Below are positions 57,553 through 64,000 of a stretch of 64,000 nucleotides of DNA, piece after piece. The position numbers and the translations under genes are program-made. The stretch is taken from contig CALWPB010000004.1 of NCBI GenBank assembly GCA_944383315.1, positions 1-64,000 of the forward strand. The letters are read 5' to 3'. Each line of letters opens with the position of its first letter. Within the stretch, counting starts at the first letter, position 1. The DNA comes from an uncultured Clostridia bacterium. Lineage in GTDB: Bacteria; Bacillota; Clostridia; Christensenellales; UBA1242. Below the pieces are notes generated by a model that saw nothing but the letters and a program-made list of their open reading frames with translations, did no database searches and was not told where the DNA came from.

Positions 57553-57810
57553 ATGGATAAAATAAATAATTTCGCAAAAAATCTAGTAGAAGAACGGCGG
57601 GCGCGAAACATTTCACAACGGAAATTAGCCGAATATCTTAATGTTGATGCCTCGCTTGTATATCAATGGGAGCACGAAAAGTGCGAACCCGGTCTTGATA
57701 CTCTTTGTAAAATCAGTGCATATTTCGACATACCTATTGACGAATTGTTAGGGGCAAAATACCCCACCGCTTTATTAAACGAACAAGAAAGAAAAATTGC
57801 TCAAAATTAA
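57553..57810 (+). CDS. XRE-family DNA-binding regulator, divergent from target B
   Basis: The 85-residue protein has a Cro/C1-type helix-turn-helix: ISQRKLAEYLNVDASLVYQWEHEKCEPGLDTLCKISAYFDIPIDELLG (about 20-67). There is no Shine-Dalgarno site; TAAAAT ends 7 nt before the ATG, suggesting leaderless translation like the XRE gene at 10953. The palindrome at 57495-57513 just upstream is the likely operator. Repression of target B is inferred. A good terminator follows. Confidence 0.87.
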   Translation: MDKINNFAKNLVEERRARNISQRKLAEYLNVDASLVYQWEHEKCEPGLDTLCKISAYFDIPIDELLGAKYPTALLNEQERKIAQN

Positions 57811-57816
57811 TACTTT

Positions 57817-57840
57817 TCCGCTTTTTGAAAGCGGATTTTT
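57817..57840 (+). terminator. Terminator of the XRE gene at 57553
   Basis: TCCGCTTT (57817-57824) pairs with AAAGCGGA (57828-57835), followed by a T-run. Confidence 0.85.
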
Positions 57841-58040
57841 TATTAAATATTTATTTAGGTATACAGTTTTGTAATCCCAATCCATTTTCAGTAAAAAATA
57901 TGATAAAAACAACATAATTTTTGCAAATTTATGGTATTTCACCTACTCATAAAAATTAATTTTTATATTAACTTTTTATTAATAACAAAAAATTTACAAC
58001 ATTTCACCTGCCTTTTTGTATTTTTTTATCATTATATCAC

Positions 58041-58068
58041 AAAATATGGTTACACGCAACCATATTTT
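58041..58068. promoter_or_regulatory. Palindrome upstream of the third XRE gene (operator candidate)
   Basis: AAAATATGGTT and AACCATATTTT are separated by ACACGC. It could be the operator of the XRE protein at 58116 or, with the following T-rich stretch, a weak terminator. Confidence 0.45.
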
Positions 58069-58115
58069 ATTGTTTTTTAAGAGTAAACTTGAAGAAAAGT
58101 TCAGGAAGTGTAAGA

Positions 58116-58358
58116 ATGAATAGTGTAAATCGCGCAGTAGCATTGAGAATTAAAGAATTGTTGAAACAAAAAGGCATCACTCAGTATAGGCTGGCTATGA
58201 ACAGCGGAGTTACTCATTCCACACTTAAAAACATTATACACGAAACAATTAAAGACAATTTGCTATCTACTGTCATTCTTATTGCTGGCGGTTTTGATAT
58301 GACGGTAAGCGAATTTCTCGACTCCCCCCTTTTCTTAGAAGAAAATCTCAACATTTAG
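58116..58358 (+). CDS. XRE-family helix-turn-helix protein
   Basis: The 80-residue protein starts at the ATG at 58116, with AGGAAG seven bases upstream; the longer frame would need a TTG without a ribosome site. The HTH is VALRIKELLKQKGITQYRLAMNSGVTHSTLKNIIHET (about 8-44), followed by a helix and FDMTVSEFLDSP. It resembles small Firmicutes XRE regulators without an effector domain. It may belong to the same accessory module as target B, but its target is unknown. Confidence 0.83.
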   Translation: MNSVNRAVALRIKELLKQKGITQYRLAMNSGVTHSTLKNIIHETIKDNLLSTVILIAGGFDMTVSEFLDSPLFLEENLNI

Positions 58359-58491
58359 GGTTTTAATTTCCTATATAATATATAGACATTTTTTTATGTA
58401 AAAATTTCTAATATATCAAAAAAATTGATAACTAAAACAAATTGAATAAAAATATATATTTTGTTTAAAAATGCAAATAATAGAAATATGT

Positions 58492-58520
58492 TTGACATTT
58501 GTTTTATTTTTAATTAAGAT
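58492..58520 (+). promoter_or_regulatory. Promoter for the 166-aa membrane protein
   Basis: TTGACA (58492-58497), a 17-bp spacer and TAAGAT (58515-58520). Confidence 0.65.
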
Positions 58521-58550
58521 TAGAGTGTAATTTATAAGGAGGGAGATTTT

Positions 58551-59051
58551 ATGGCTAAAAAATCCAAGAGTTCATTTATGAACATAATTTGGGGAATTTT
58601 GGTGCTCGCGGGACTTGTGTTGCTCGTACTACCGATGTTTTTAAATATCTTTGAAAGAATCGGTACTCTTGGCGAACACTCCGAAGTACTTGGTTCGTAT
58701 AAGATATTTGCTGACCTAAGTATTTACGAATCTGGTGGACTTGCTACTGCTGTAAGTGTAATGCTGGTTATCGGGCTTTGCCTTGCTGCTATTTACCTAA
58801 TACTTTACTGCATTGACTCATTTACAAAAGTTAAATTTAATTGCTCAAAAATTAGAATGTTCATCGCTTTCTTGTTGCTTGCATTGTTTGTAGCGACACT
58901 CATTTGCGGACTTGTATTTGCTAGTGAAGCAATTAGCGCAAGCATTAGCGATGTTGTTGGTACAAGTATGATTTGCGGCGCTGGCTTCTGGCTCGGTGTT
59001 GTGGGTATGCTAGTTGCGTCAATTTTTGGGTTCCTTGCAGCAAAAAAGTAA
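58551..59051 (+). CDS. Four-helix integral membrane protein of unknown function
   Basis: The 166-residue protein has four predicted transmembrane helices: about 12-33 (IIWGILVLAGLVLLVLPMF), 60-86 (TAVSVMLVIGLCLAAIYLILY), 100-122 (FIAFLLLALFVATLICGLVFA) and 140-162 (MICGAGFWLGVVGMLVASIFG). The N-terminus is basic. I recognise no family. A strong AAGGAGGG site and consensus promoter suggest good expression. Confidence 0.8.
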   Translation: MAKKSKSSFMNIIWGILVLAGLVLLVLPMFLNIFERIGTLGEHSEVLGSYKIFADLSIYESGGLATAVSVMLVIGLCLAAIYLILYCIDSFTKVKFNCSKIRMFIAFLLLALFVATLICGLVFASEAISASISDVVGTSMICGAGFWLGVVGMLVASIFGFLAAKK

Positions 59052-59086
59052 ACTTATAATTATGCAAAAACTTGAAAAAGTTTATC

Positions 59087-59112
59087 AAAAAGGTGGTTTA
59101 TCCGCCTTTTAT
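59087..59112 (+). terminator. Terminator of the membrane protein gene
   Basis: AAAAGGTGG pairs with CCGCCTTTT (one G-U pair) around TTTAT. Confidence 0.75.
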
Positions 59113-59129
59113 TTTATACCCTAATTTAA

Positions 59130-59158
59130 TTGACAATACGCTAGTTTGCTGTTATACT
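59130..59158 (+). promoter_or_regulatory. Promoter for the ThyX-like gene
   Basis: TTGACA (59130-59135), a 17-bp spacer and TATACT (59153-59158). Confidence 0.7.
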
Positions 59159-59244
59159 CGCAAACGGTATAAGGGCTATTTGGATATTCTAATTTGAACA
59201 CTCCACACTTCCCAATGCGCCAATAATTTAAAAGGAATATACTT

Positions 59245-60426
59245 ATGAAAATCAAAATAATCGGTGTAACAGAAAGCAAACTTGAAAACGTAGACGGCAG
59301 AAGCGATACTCCCTATCAATTTTGCGCAAAGGCAATGGGGGCTTGTGTTTCTTCTAATCCGCTTGAACTAATGGCTACGGAAAATTTGGACACAACTTTA
59401 AAAAGGCTCGACCGTACTCTAAAAGAACGCCATCACAGCGGTTTTGATATGTATAATATCGTACTGGAAATGGACGATGTTTCAAAAATTTTCTGTATGT
59501 TTCTCAACAATTTACACACATTCACGACCGAAGAAACAAGCGGCAGGCACAAAGAATTGGTGCTTCCCCCCAAAGAAAAGGCGGTTTTTGATTATTTTTA
59601 CGGCAAATTTTACAACTATGCTTGCGAAAAATCGCCTGATGCTCCCGAACGTGTTAAAAAACAAATCGCACTTGAAAATGCTCGTTACACAACGGGACTT
59701 AATGCAAAAACGAATATTGTGCATGCTGTAACGTTGCGCCACCTGAATTACGTATACAATATGGCAAAAAATCTACTTAACAAAGAAAATCTCAACATCT
59801 ATGAGCAACTTGTATTGCCTGATATGCAAAATTTTTGCGACATTCTGGACGAAATGACCATTGAGAACGAACCTATTATTAACCCTATTTTGCAAAAGGA
59901 CCCATACGGGCGCGAGTTTAATCTATTTGGCGATGGAAAAAAGCACGCGGAGCATTTTGGCAAAACGTACGAGATTTACTATCAAGCTTCAGCGACCGCT
60001 GCGGCACAGTTGCAACGCCACCGCTCTATTTATATGGAAATGAGCGTCCCTAAAAAAACTACTTATTACGTCCCTCCAATTGTTAAAGAACTTGATTTGC
60101 AAGATGATTGGGTTGAGAAAATTGCCCAATTAAATAACGTTCCGCAAGCACGTTTACTTGATGTTTGCGAAACGGGACAACTAGCAAATTACATAATGAA
60201 AATGAAAGAACGTTGCTGTGAGTATGCTCAAGAAGAAGCAAAATTTATAACCAAAGAACAAGCAAACAAAATATTTAAAGGGCTTGAACAATATGACAGA
60301 GAACTTGCTGCACAAATGCAACTCGCTTACGGTAACGGAAAAAATAGACGCGACTTTCCCGACTACAAATGTGTATGTTCCCACCCGTGCAAACCTGTGA
60401 AATTAGAACAAGAACGACAAATTTAA
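59245..60426 (+). CDS. Double ThyX-like protein (flavin-dependent thymidylate synthase relative)
   Basis: The 393-residue protein looks like two ThyX-type halves. Half 1 (about 1-195) has RHHSGFDMYNIVLEMDDVSKIF, where ThyX has its H-x-S-x-x-E-H region, then ETSGRHKEL, matching the S-x-R end of the ThyX motif, and ENARYTTGLN..TLRHLNYVY. Half 2 (about 230-393) has QASATAAAQLQRHRSIYMEMSVP with the RHR start of the motif, and VCETGQLANYIMKMKERCCEYAQEE. Neither half has the full RHR-x7-S-x-R signature. The end is YKCVCSHPC. True ThyX proteins are about 220-250 residues. It may be a catalytically altered paralogue; dTMP synthesis is not assured. Confidence 0.7.
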   Translation: MKIKIIGVTESKLENVDGRSDTPYQFCAKAMGACVSSNPLELMATENLDTTLKRLDRTLKERHHSGFDMYNIVLEMDDVSKIFCMFLNNLHTFTTEETSGRHKELVLPPKEKAVFDYFYGKFYNYACEKSPDAPERVKKQIALENARYTTGLNAKTNIVHAVTLRHLNYVYNMAKNLLNKENLNIYEQLVLPDMQNFCDILDEMTIENEPIINPILQKDPYGREFNLFGDGKKHAEHFGKTYEIYYQASATAAAQLQRHRSIYMEMSVPKKTTYYVPPIVKELDLQDDWVEKIAQLNNVPQARLLDVCETGQLANYIMKMKERCCEYAQEEAKFITKEQANKIFKGLEQYDRELAAQMQLAYGNGKNRRDFPDYKCVCSHPCKPVKLEQERQI

Positions 60427-60473
60427 GTAAAACTGCAATTATTTTAGTCGAAAAAACGCAAAAAACATTTTAC

Positions 60474-60497
60474 AAAGGCATTTAATTGCCTTTTTTT
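60474..60497 (+). terminator. Terminator of the ThyX-like gene, overlapping the next promoter
   Basis: AAAGGCA (60474-60480) pairs with TGCCTTT (60487-60493), then a T-run. The -35 of the epimerase gene lies in its 3' arm. Confidence 0.75.
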
Positions 60498-60514
60498 GTT
60501 TGAAATGCTATAAT
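60486..60514 (+). promoter_or_regulatory. Promoter for the epimerase gene
   Basis: TTGCCT (60486-60491), a 17-bp spacer and TATAAT (60509-60514). Confidence 0.6.
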
Positions 60515-60544
60515 TTCCAATAAAAAATTAATGGAGATGATACT

Positions 60545-61573
60545 ATGAAATGCTTTGTTACTGGCGGTACTGGACACATTGGTAATGTCCTTATAAAAAA
60601 ATTATTAAAACTTGGACATACCGTACGTGCTCTTGTCTTACCTAACGAAGACTTGACACCAATAAAAGACCTTGATATTGAATTAGTTACAGGCGATATT
60701 ACTGATAGAGATTTTATCTTTAATGCTATACAGGCAGATGAAATAGTCTTTCATCTGGCTGGTGTAATTGAAATTGCAGGCGGACGAGATGAATTAGTTG
60801 AAAAAGTAAACGTGCAAGGCACTATTAATGTTGCTGATGCCTGCATTGCAAAAAATGTAAAATTGATTTACACAAGTTCGGTACACGCTATTGAACCTAT
60901 TTCTAATGTAGTACTTTCTGAGCCTACCGAATTTGACGAAAACAAAGTTGTTGGAGTATATGCAAAAACAAAAGCAAAAGCAACTAAATATATTTTTGAT
61001 GCCGTTAAAGATAAGGGATTGCAAGCGGTTGTGGTCTACCCTTCTGGTGTAATTGGCCCGTGCGATTATAAAGTTTCCGAACTAGGTCAAGTACTACTCG
61101 ACTATATAAACGGAAAAATGGCGGGATACATTCAAGGCGGCTACAATTTTGTTGATGTACGAGATGTGGCTGATGGAATAATAAATGCAGCAACAAACGG
61201 TCGCATTGGCGAAGGCTACAACTTAACAGGAGAAGTTGTATCAATCAAGCAAATGTTTCAATCAATAAATCTTTGTCTGCACAAAAACTACCTTCCTCCA
61301 AAAGTACCATTATGGATAGTAAAAATATTTACAAAAGTAAGCACATTCCACTATCGCCGACTTGGTAAAAAACCGATACTTAGTGATTACTCAATTTACA
61401 CTCTTAACGTAAATTCAAATTTCAGTAATGAGAAAGCCAAGACTGAACTTAACTTTAAAAATCGTGATTACAAACAAAGCCTTTGCGATGCTTTAAAATG
61501 GTTTGTAAAAAATAAACCAGAATTAGTTTCAAGTAAAATAATTAAAAAACTACAAAAACACCAAGTAGCATAA
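60545..61573 (+). CDS. NAD-dependent epimerase/dehydratase (extended SDR)
   Basis: The 342-residue Rossmann-fold protein has the nucleotide motif GGTGHIG at 7-13, DITDRD near 60 and HLAGVIEIAGG near 82. A catalytic Tyr-x-x-x-Lys lies in YAKTKAKA near 139-146, and YPSGVIGPCD near 168. It resembles the dihydroflavonol-reductase-like or sugar-nucleotide-epimerase branch. The exact substrate cannot be read from sequence. It has its own promoter and a GGAG ribosome site. Confidence 0.9.
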   Translation: MKCFVTGGTGHIGNVLIKKLLKLGHTVRALVLPNEDLTPIKDLDIELVTGDITDRDFIFNAIQADEIVFHLAGVIEIAGGRDELVEKVNVQGTINVADACIAKNVKLIYTSSVHAIEPISNVVLSEPTEFDENKVVGVYAKTKAKATKYIFDAVKDKGLQAVVVYPSGVIGPCDYKVSELGQVLLDYINGKMAGYIQGGYNFVDVRDVADGIINAATNGRIGEGYNLTGEVVSIKQMFQSINLCLHKNYLPPKVPLWIVKIFTKVSTFHYRRLGKKPILSDYSIYTLNVNSNFSNEKAKTELNFKNRDYKQSLCDALKWFVKNKPELVSSKIIKKLQKHQVA

Positions 61574-61878
61574 TATTATAAAATAAAACATATTTTTGCT
61601 TTTAAAAATCATTTTTGGCATAAAATTGTTATGTATATTTATACAATATATTTATAATTTAAATAGCATAATATATCGCATAATATATATAATTTAATTT
61701 TTTTAACTAAATATATATTAAATTTAAAATTATTATAAATATAAACAAGTATAAATATTCATAAATAATATTATAGTATAATATAAATGATAAACAAAAA
61801 GTATATCAAATTATTTGACATAATTTTCAAAATCGTTTAAAATTTTACTATATTATTTATTTTAGGAGAGTGTAAATT
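61574..61878. other. AT-rich intergenic region
   Basis: About 300 bp of extremely AT-rich DNA. Only the promoter of the DegV gene (61815-61843) is recognisable; no ORF or RNA gene is seen. Confidence 0.55.
61815..61843 (+). promoter_or_regulatory. Promoter for the DegV-family gene
   Basis: TTGACA (61815-61820), a 17-bp spacer and TAAAAT (61838-61843). Confidence 0.65.
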
Positions 61879-62727
61879 ATGATTAGAATTGTTGCTGACT
61901 CATCGTGCGATATTTCACAAGAGGAAGCTAAAGAATTAAATGTTGAAATTGCCCCTATCCCTGTATCATTTGGTAATGATACCTATATGGATGGGATTGA
62001 TATAAATGCTGATAAATTTTACGAAATGTTGATAAATTCCAAAGAACTACCTACTACCGCTCAAGTGAACCCTTTGGAATATATAGAAAGATTTGAAGAA
62101 GTAGCAAAAACTGGAGATAGTTTACTTATCATTACTTTATCTTCCAAACTTTCAGGGTCATACGGAAATGCTTGTATGTTTAGAAAAGAAGTTGATTATC
62201 CAGAAATTGAAATCGTAGATTCGTTAAACACAATTAATATGATGAAAATATTGGTCCGCGAGGCTGTAAAAAAACGTGCAGAAGGTTTAAACGTTCACGA
62301 AATTGCAGAATATCTAAACAAATTTAAGAAGCGAATAAAACTTGTTGCAGTAATCGACACACTTGAATATTTACATAAAGGTGGCAGGCTCTCTGGTACA
62401 GCAAAAGTAGTTGGTACACTATTAAATATTAAACCACTTATTTCAGTCATTGACGGTGAAGTTAGAATGATTGGCAAAAAACCTGGCATTAATAAAGCGC
62501 TTGAACAACTCGTTGTTGAATTTGATAAATTTGACCGCGACACAAACTACCCTATCATTTTTGGTTATGCAATGAGTCCTGATAAAATGAATGCATTTAT
62601 TGAAAGATTGAAAGTTGACCACGAACTTGGAAATTATGAAACCTGTGGAATTGGGCCAGTAGTAGGAGTACACATAGGTCCTGGCGCTTGTGCCGTAACT
62701 TGCGTAGTAAAAGAAGGTACTGAATAA
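61879..62727 (+). CDS. DegV-family fatty-acid-binding protein (FakB type)
   Basis: The 282-residue protein is a canonical DegV/FakB carrier, which holds a fatty acid for phosphorylation by FakA. It has IVADSSCDISQEEAKELNVEIAPIPVSFG (about 3-31), DKFYEMLINSKELPTTAQVNP with the Ser/Thr ligand loop, LLIITLSSKLSGSYGNA, the EIVDSLNTI region, and the late GPVVGVHIGPGACAV. AGGAGAG precedes the start. A single gene with a strong terminator, it presumably works with FakA (26602). Confidence 0.95.
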   Translation: MIRIVADSSCDISQEEAKELNVEIAPIPVSFGNDTYMDGIDINADKFYEMLINSKELPTTAQVNPLEYIERFEEVAKTGDSLLIITLSSKLSGSYGNACMFRKEVDYPEIEIVDSLNTINMMKILVREAVKKRAEGLNVHEIAEYLNKFKKRIKLVAVIDTLEYLHKGGRLSGTAKVVGTLLNIKPLISVIDGEVRMIGKKPGINKALEQLVVEFDKFDRDTNYPIIFGYAMSPDKMNAFIERLKVDHELGNYETCGIGPVVGVHIGPGACAVTCVVKEGTE

Positions 62728-62748
62728 ATTATTTTAATAGTATAAATT

Positions 62749-62780
62749 AAAAAATCACGTAACAATTTACGTGATTTTTT
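62749..62780 (+). terminator. Terminator of the DegV gene
   Basis: A 13-bp perfect stem (AAAAATCACGTAA and complement) around a short loop, then a T-run. Confidence 0.85.
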
Positions 62781-62945
62781 TATAAAAGCAAGTATTCTTA
62801 ATCAATCTTTAACTATAAAAAATTTTCTATTTCAGTTATATTATTTATTAAATTTTGCTTGTATTTTTATTTTATAGTAAAATATTTTATATTTATAACA
62901 ATATTTTAATATACTATGCAATGTATTATGCAATAAAAAACAAAT

Positions 62946-62972
62946 AAAAACCATAGTACAGTGATGGTTTTT
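62946..62972 (-). terminator. Terminator of the DUF1540 gene
   Basis: AAAAACCAT (62946-62954) pairs with ATGGTTTTT (62964-62972), just past the stop at 62979. Confidence 0.8.
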
Positions 62973-62978
62973 ATAAAT

Positions 62979-63305
62979 TTATTCTTTATCTTTTATAAAT
63001 GTTGAACAAAGTGTTTGTCCGTGTCCTTGGTCAATAACAGTAATACCATTAGCAGAACATTTCTTTTCATCATTAAAAAGACATTCGCATTTATCGCACG
63101 AAAGTTTCACTTCCCTAATATGTCTAGAATTTGCATAATTTTCAGTTCCGGCTTCAAACATATTACGGCTGAAATCTTCCGCAGATTTGGTAGTATCCGC
63201 ATCAAAAGAATCACATTCTGCACAATTTCCTATATTGACTTCCCTTGCTCTACAAGTATAGCCGTGGTTATATTTGCAACTAGTTTTTCTACATTTAATA
63301 TCCAT
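62979..63305 (-). CDS. DUF1540 domain protein (two Cys-rich metal-binding modules)
   Basis: The 108-residue protein has two DUF1540 modules: residues 4-34 (CRKTSCKYNHGYTCRAREVNIG..CAECDSF) and about 70-103 (CDKCECLFNDEKKCSANGITV..TLCSTFI). Each has a four-Cys arrangement likely to bind zinc. The linker is acidic. Members are small Firmicutes proteins, some linked with sporulation, without known activity. AAAAGGAG supports the start. Confidence 0.88.
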   Translation of the reverse strand: MDIKCRKTSCKYNHGYTCRAREVNIGNCAECDSFDADTTKSAEDFSRNMFEAGTENYANSRHIREVKLSCDKCECLFNDEKKCSANGITVIDQGHGQTLCSTFIKDKE

Positions 63306-63440
63306 ATTCCTTAACTCCTTTTATTATTTATTATCACCCTTTTATATATCTTTATTCAAAATAGCATTTTTATTTTTTGTCAATTAATAGAGTACAAGTT
63401 TTTACTCTTTTGAATTATTCTATATTCAAGTATGAAGTAT

Positions 63441-63462
63441 ACAATACATAGCTTTGTATTGT
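63441..63462. repeat. Inverted repeat upstream of the last gene
   Basis: ACAATACA and TGTATTGT are separated by TAGCTT. It lies about 28 bp upstream of the -35 at 63490 and may be an operator. Confidence 0.4.
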
Positions 63463-63489
63463 ATTTAAAATAAATTATAATTCACTACC

Positions 63490-63518
63490 TTTACATACTT
63501 TAAAATTTGTTTTATAAT
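63490..63518 (+). promoter_or_regulatory. Promoter for the last (partial) gene
   Basis: TTTACA (63490-63495), a 17-bp spacer and TATAAT (63513-63518), then AAAGGAGAG. Confidence 0.6.
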
Positions 63519-63538
63519 AACATTTAAAGGAGAGTTTT

Positions 63539-64000
63539 ATGAAATCATTAACCGCTGTAAGTAAACTAACAATTTATGCTCAAACCCACCCGCAAGATGC
63601 AAATGATTGCTTTACGTTAATAGATATTATTACCGAAAATATTACTATAAGAAATGAGAAATATGATTTTAATGAGTTTAATGTAGATTTTGAAGACGTT
63701 ATAAAAACTATATTTTCCAAAATATTTTTAGCCAATCAAGAATTACTTGATTCTGTTCATAAAATTTATACAGCAAAAAAATCAAATTATGATATTACTT
63801 TATTAAATACAATTTCTAAAACAAGTAAGTTAATAAAAGAGAACACTCACAACATTGAAATGCTAAAAACTCTTTTTGACTTGCAAATAGAACAAAAATT
63901 AGATTATGATTTAAGTAAATTTTATGAAATAAAAGATAATCACATAGAAAGAGCAACTAATCTAGGAAATTTTGCACAAGAATTATTGCAGTCATTCCCT
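63539..64000 (+). CDS. Hypothetical protein, 3' end cut by window edge
   Basis: The open frame of 154 codons runs from ATG 63539 to the window end without a stop. It is preceded by AAAGGAGAG and a promoter. The visible part is helical and Lys/Asn-rich (LTAVSKLTIYAQTHPQDAND at the N-terminus, then IFSKIFLANQELLDSVHKIYTAKK and ISKTSKLIKENTHNIEMLK), without signal peptide or membrane segment. No family is recognised; the long helices suggest a coiled-coil or scaffold-like protein. Confidence 0.7.
   Translation, partial: MKSLTAVSKLTIYAQTHPQDANDCFTLIDIITENITIRNEKYDFNEFNVDFEDVIKTIFSKIFLANQELLDSVHKIYTAKKSNYDITLLNTISKTSKLIKENTHNIEMLKTLFDLQIEQKLDYDLSKFYEIKDNHIERATNLGNFAQELLQSFP

Larger units (their letters stand above)
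57811..58115. other. Intergenic region between two XRE genes
   Basis: This AT-rich 305-bp gap contains the terminator at 57817-57835 and an 11-bp perfect inverted repeat (AAAATATGGTT, 58041-58068) upstream of the second XRE gene. I see no ORF. Confidence 0.6.

Overview
The window is an AT-rich chromosomal segment from a low-GC Gram-positive bacterium, most likely an uncultivated, probably gut-associated Clostridia-like Firmicute. The placement rests on three things. Gene order is typical of Firmicutes: ylxM-ffh-rpsP-rimM-trmD-rbgA, pcrA-ligA-gatCAB, rpoZ-priA-rsgA-rpe, and the Asp23-fakA pair divergent from rpmB. Promoters are mostly TTGACA/TATAAT with 17-bp spacers behind strong AGGAGG ribosome sites. 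There are also several very large secreted proteins carrying DUF6273-like, GLUG-like and divergent InlB B-repeat modules. The genetic code is standard. The exact lineage is inference.

Layout: 1-4666 holds uvrA (3' end cut by the window edge) and uvrB on the minus strand. 4808-23079 is a surface-protein region: a 1134-aa Ig-like repeat protein, a 687-aa DUF6273/InlB-repeat protein (target A), an XRE regulator, a Cys-rich peptide, a lipoprotein, rpiB, and 1500- and 1527-residue giants flanking a PHP phosphoesterase. 23277-29872 holds an HD hydrolase, a duplicated-motif small protein, an aldehyde dehydrogenase, a Ser/Arg-rich peptide, fakA-asp23, rpmB and an orphan gene. 30225-41594 is one minus-strand housekeeping operon (pcrA, ligA, gatC, gatA, gatB, rpoZ, priA, rsgA, rpe). 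41672-50571 has leuS, rplS and the ylxM-ffh-rpsP-rimM-trmD-rbgA-yraN operon. 50710-53430 has a lytic transglycosylase, a divergent DegV protein and a lipoprotein. 53661-58358 is accessory: tRNA-Ala and tRNA-Ile, duplicated tRNA fragments, a hairpin cluster, a second DUF6273/InlB protein (target B), a repeat-rich leader with a run of 11 G, and two XRE regulators. 58551-64000 has a membrane protein, a double ThyX-like protein, an epimerase, a canonical DegV protein, a DUF1540 protein and a partial gene.

The main discovery is that targets A (8540-10603) and B (54457-56760) carry the signature of diversity-generating retroelement (DGR) variable regions. A 113-bp GC-rich block in each gene (9591-9703 and 55724-55836) aligns without gaps. 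It differs at 21 positions, all first or second codon bases and none third, and 16 of the 21 have an adenine in one copy. Most changed codons end in C or T, as expected from AAC/AAT template codons. No reverse transcriptase or template repeat is visible here, so mutagenesis would have to act from elsewhere. Both targets are divergent from a small XRE repressor-like gene. In both cases a perfect palindrome fills the spacer of a promoter reading toward the target, so each appears to be a regulated, hypervariable surface-protein module.
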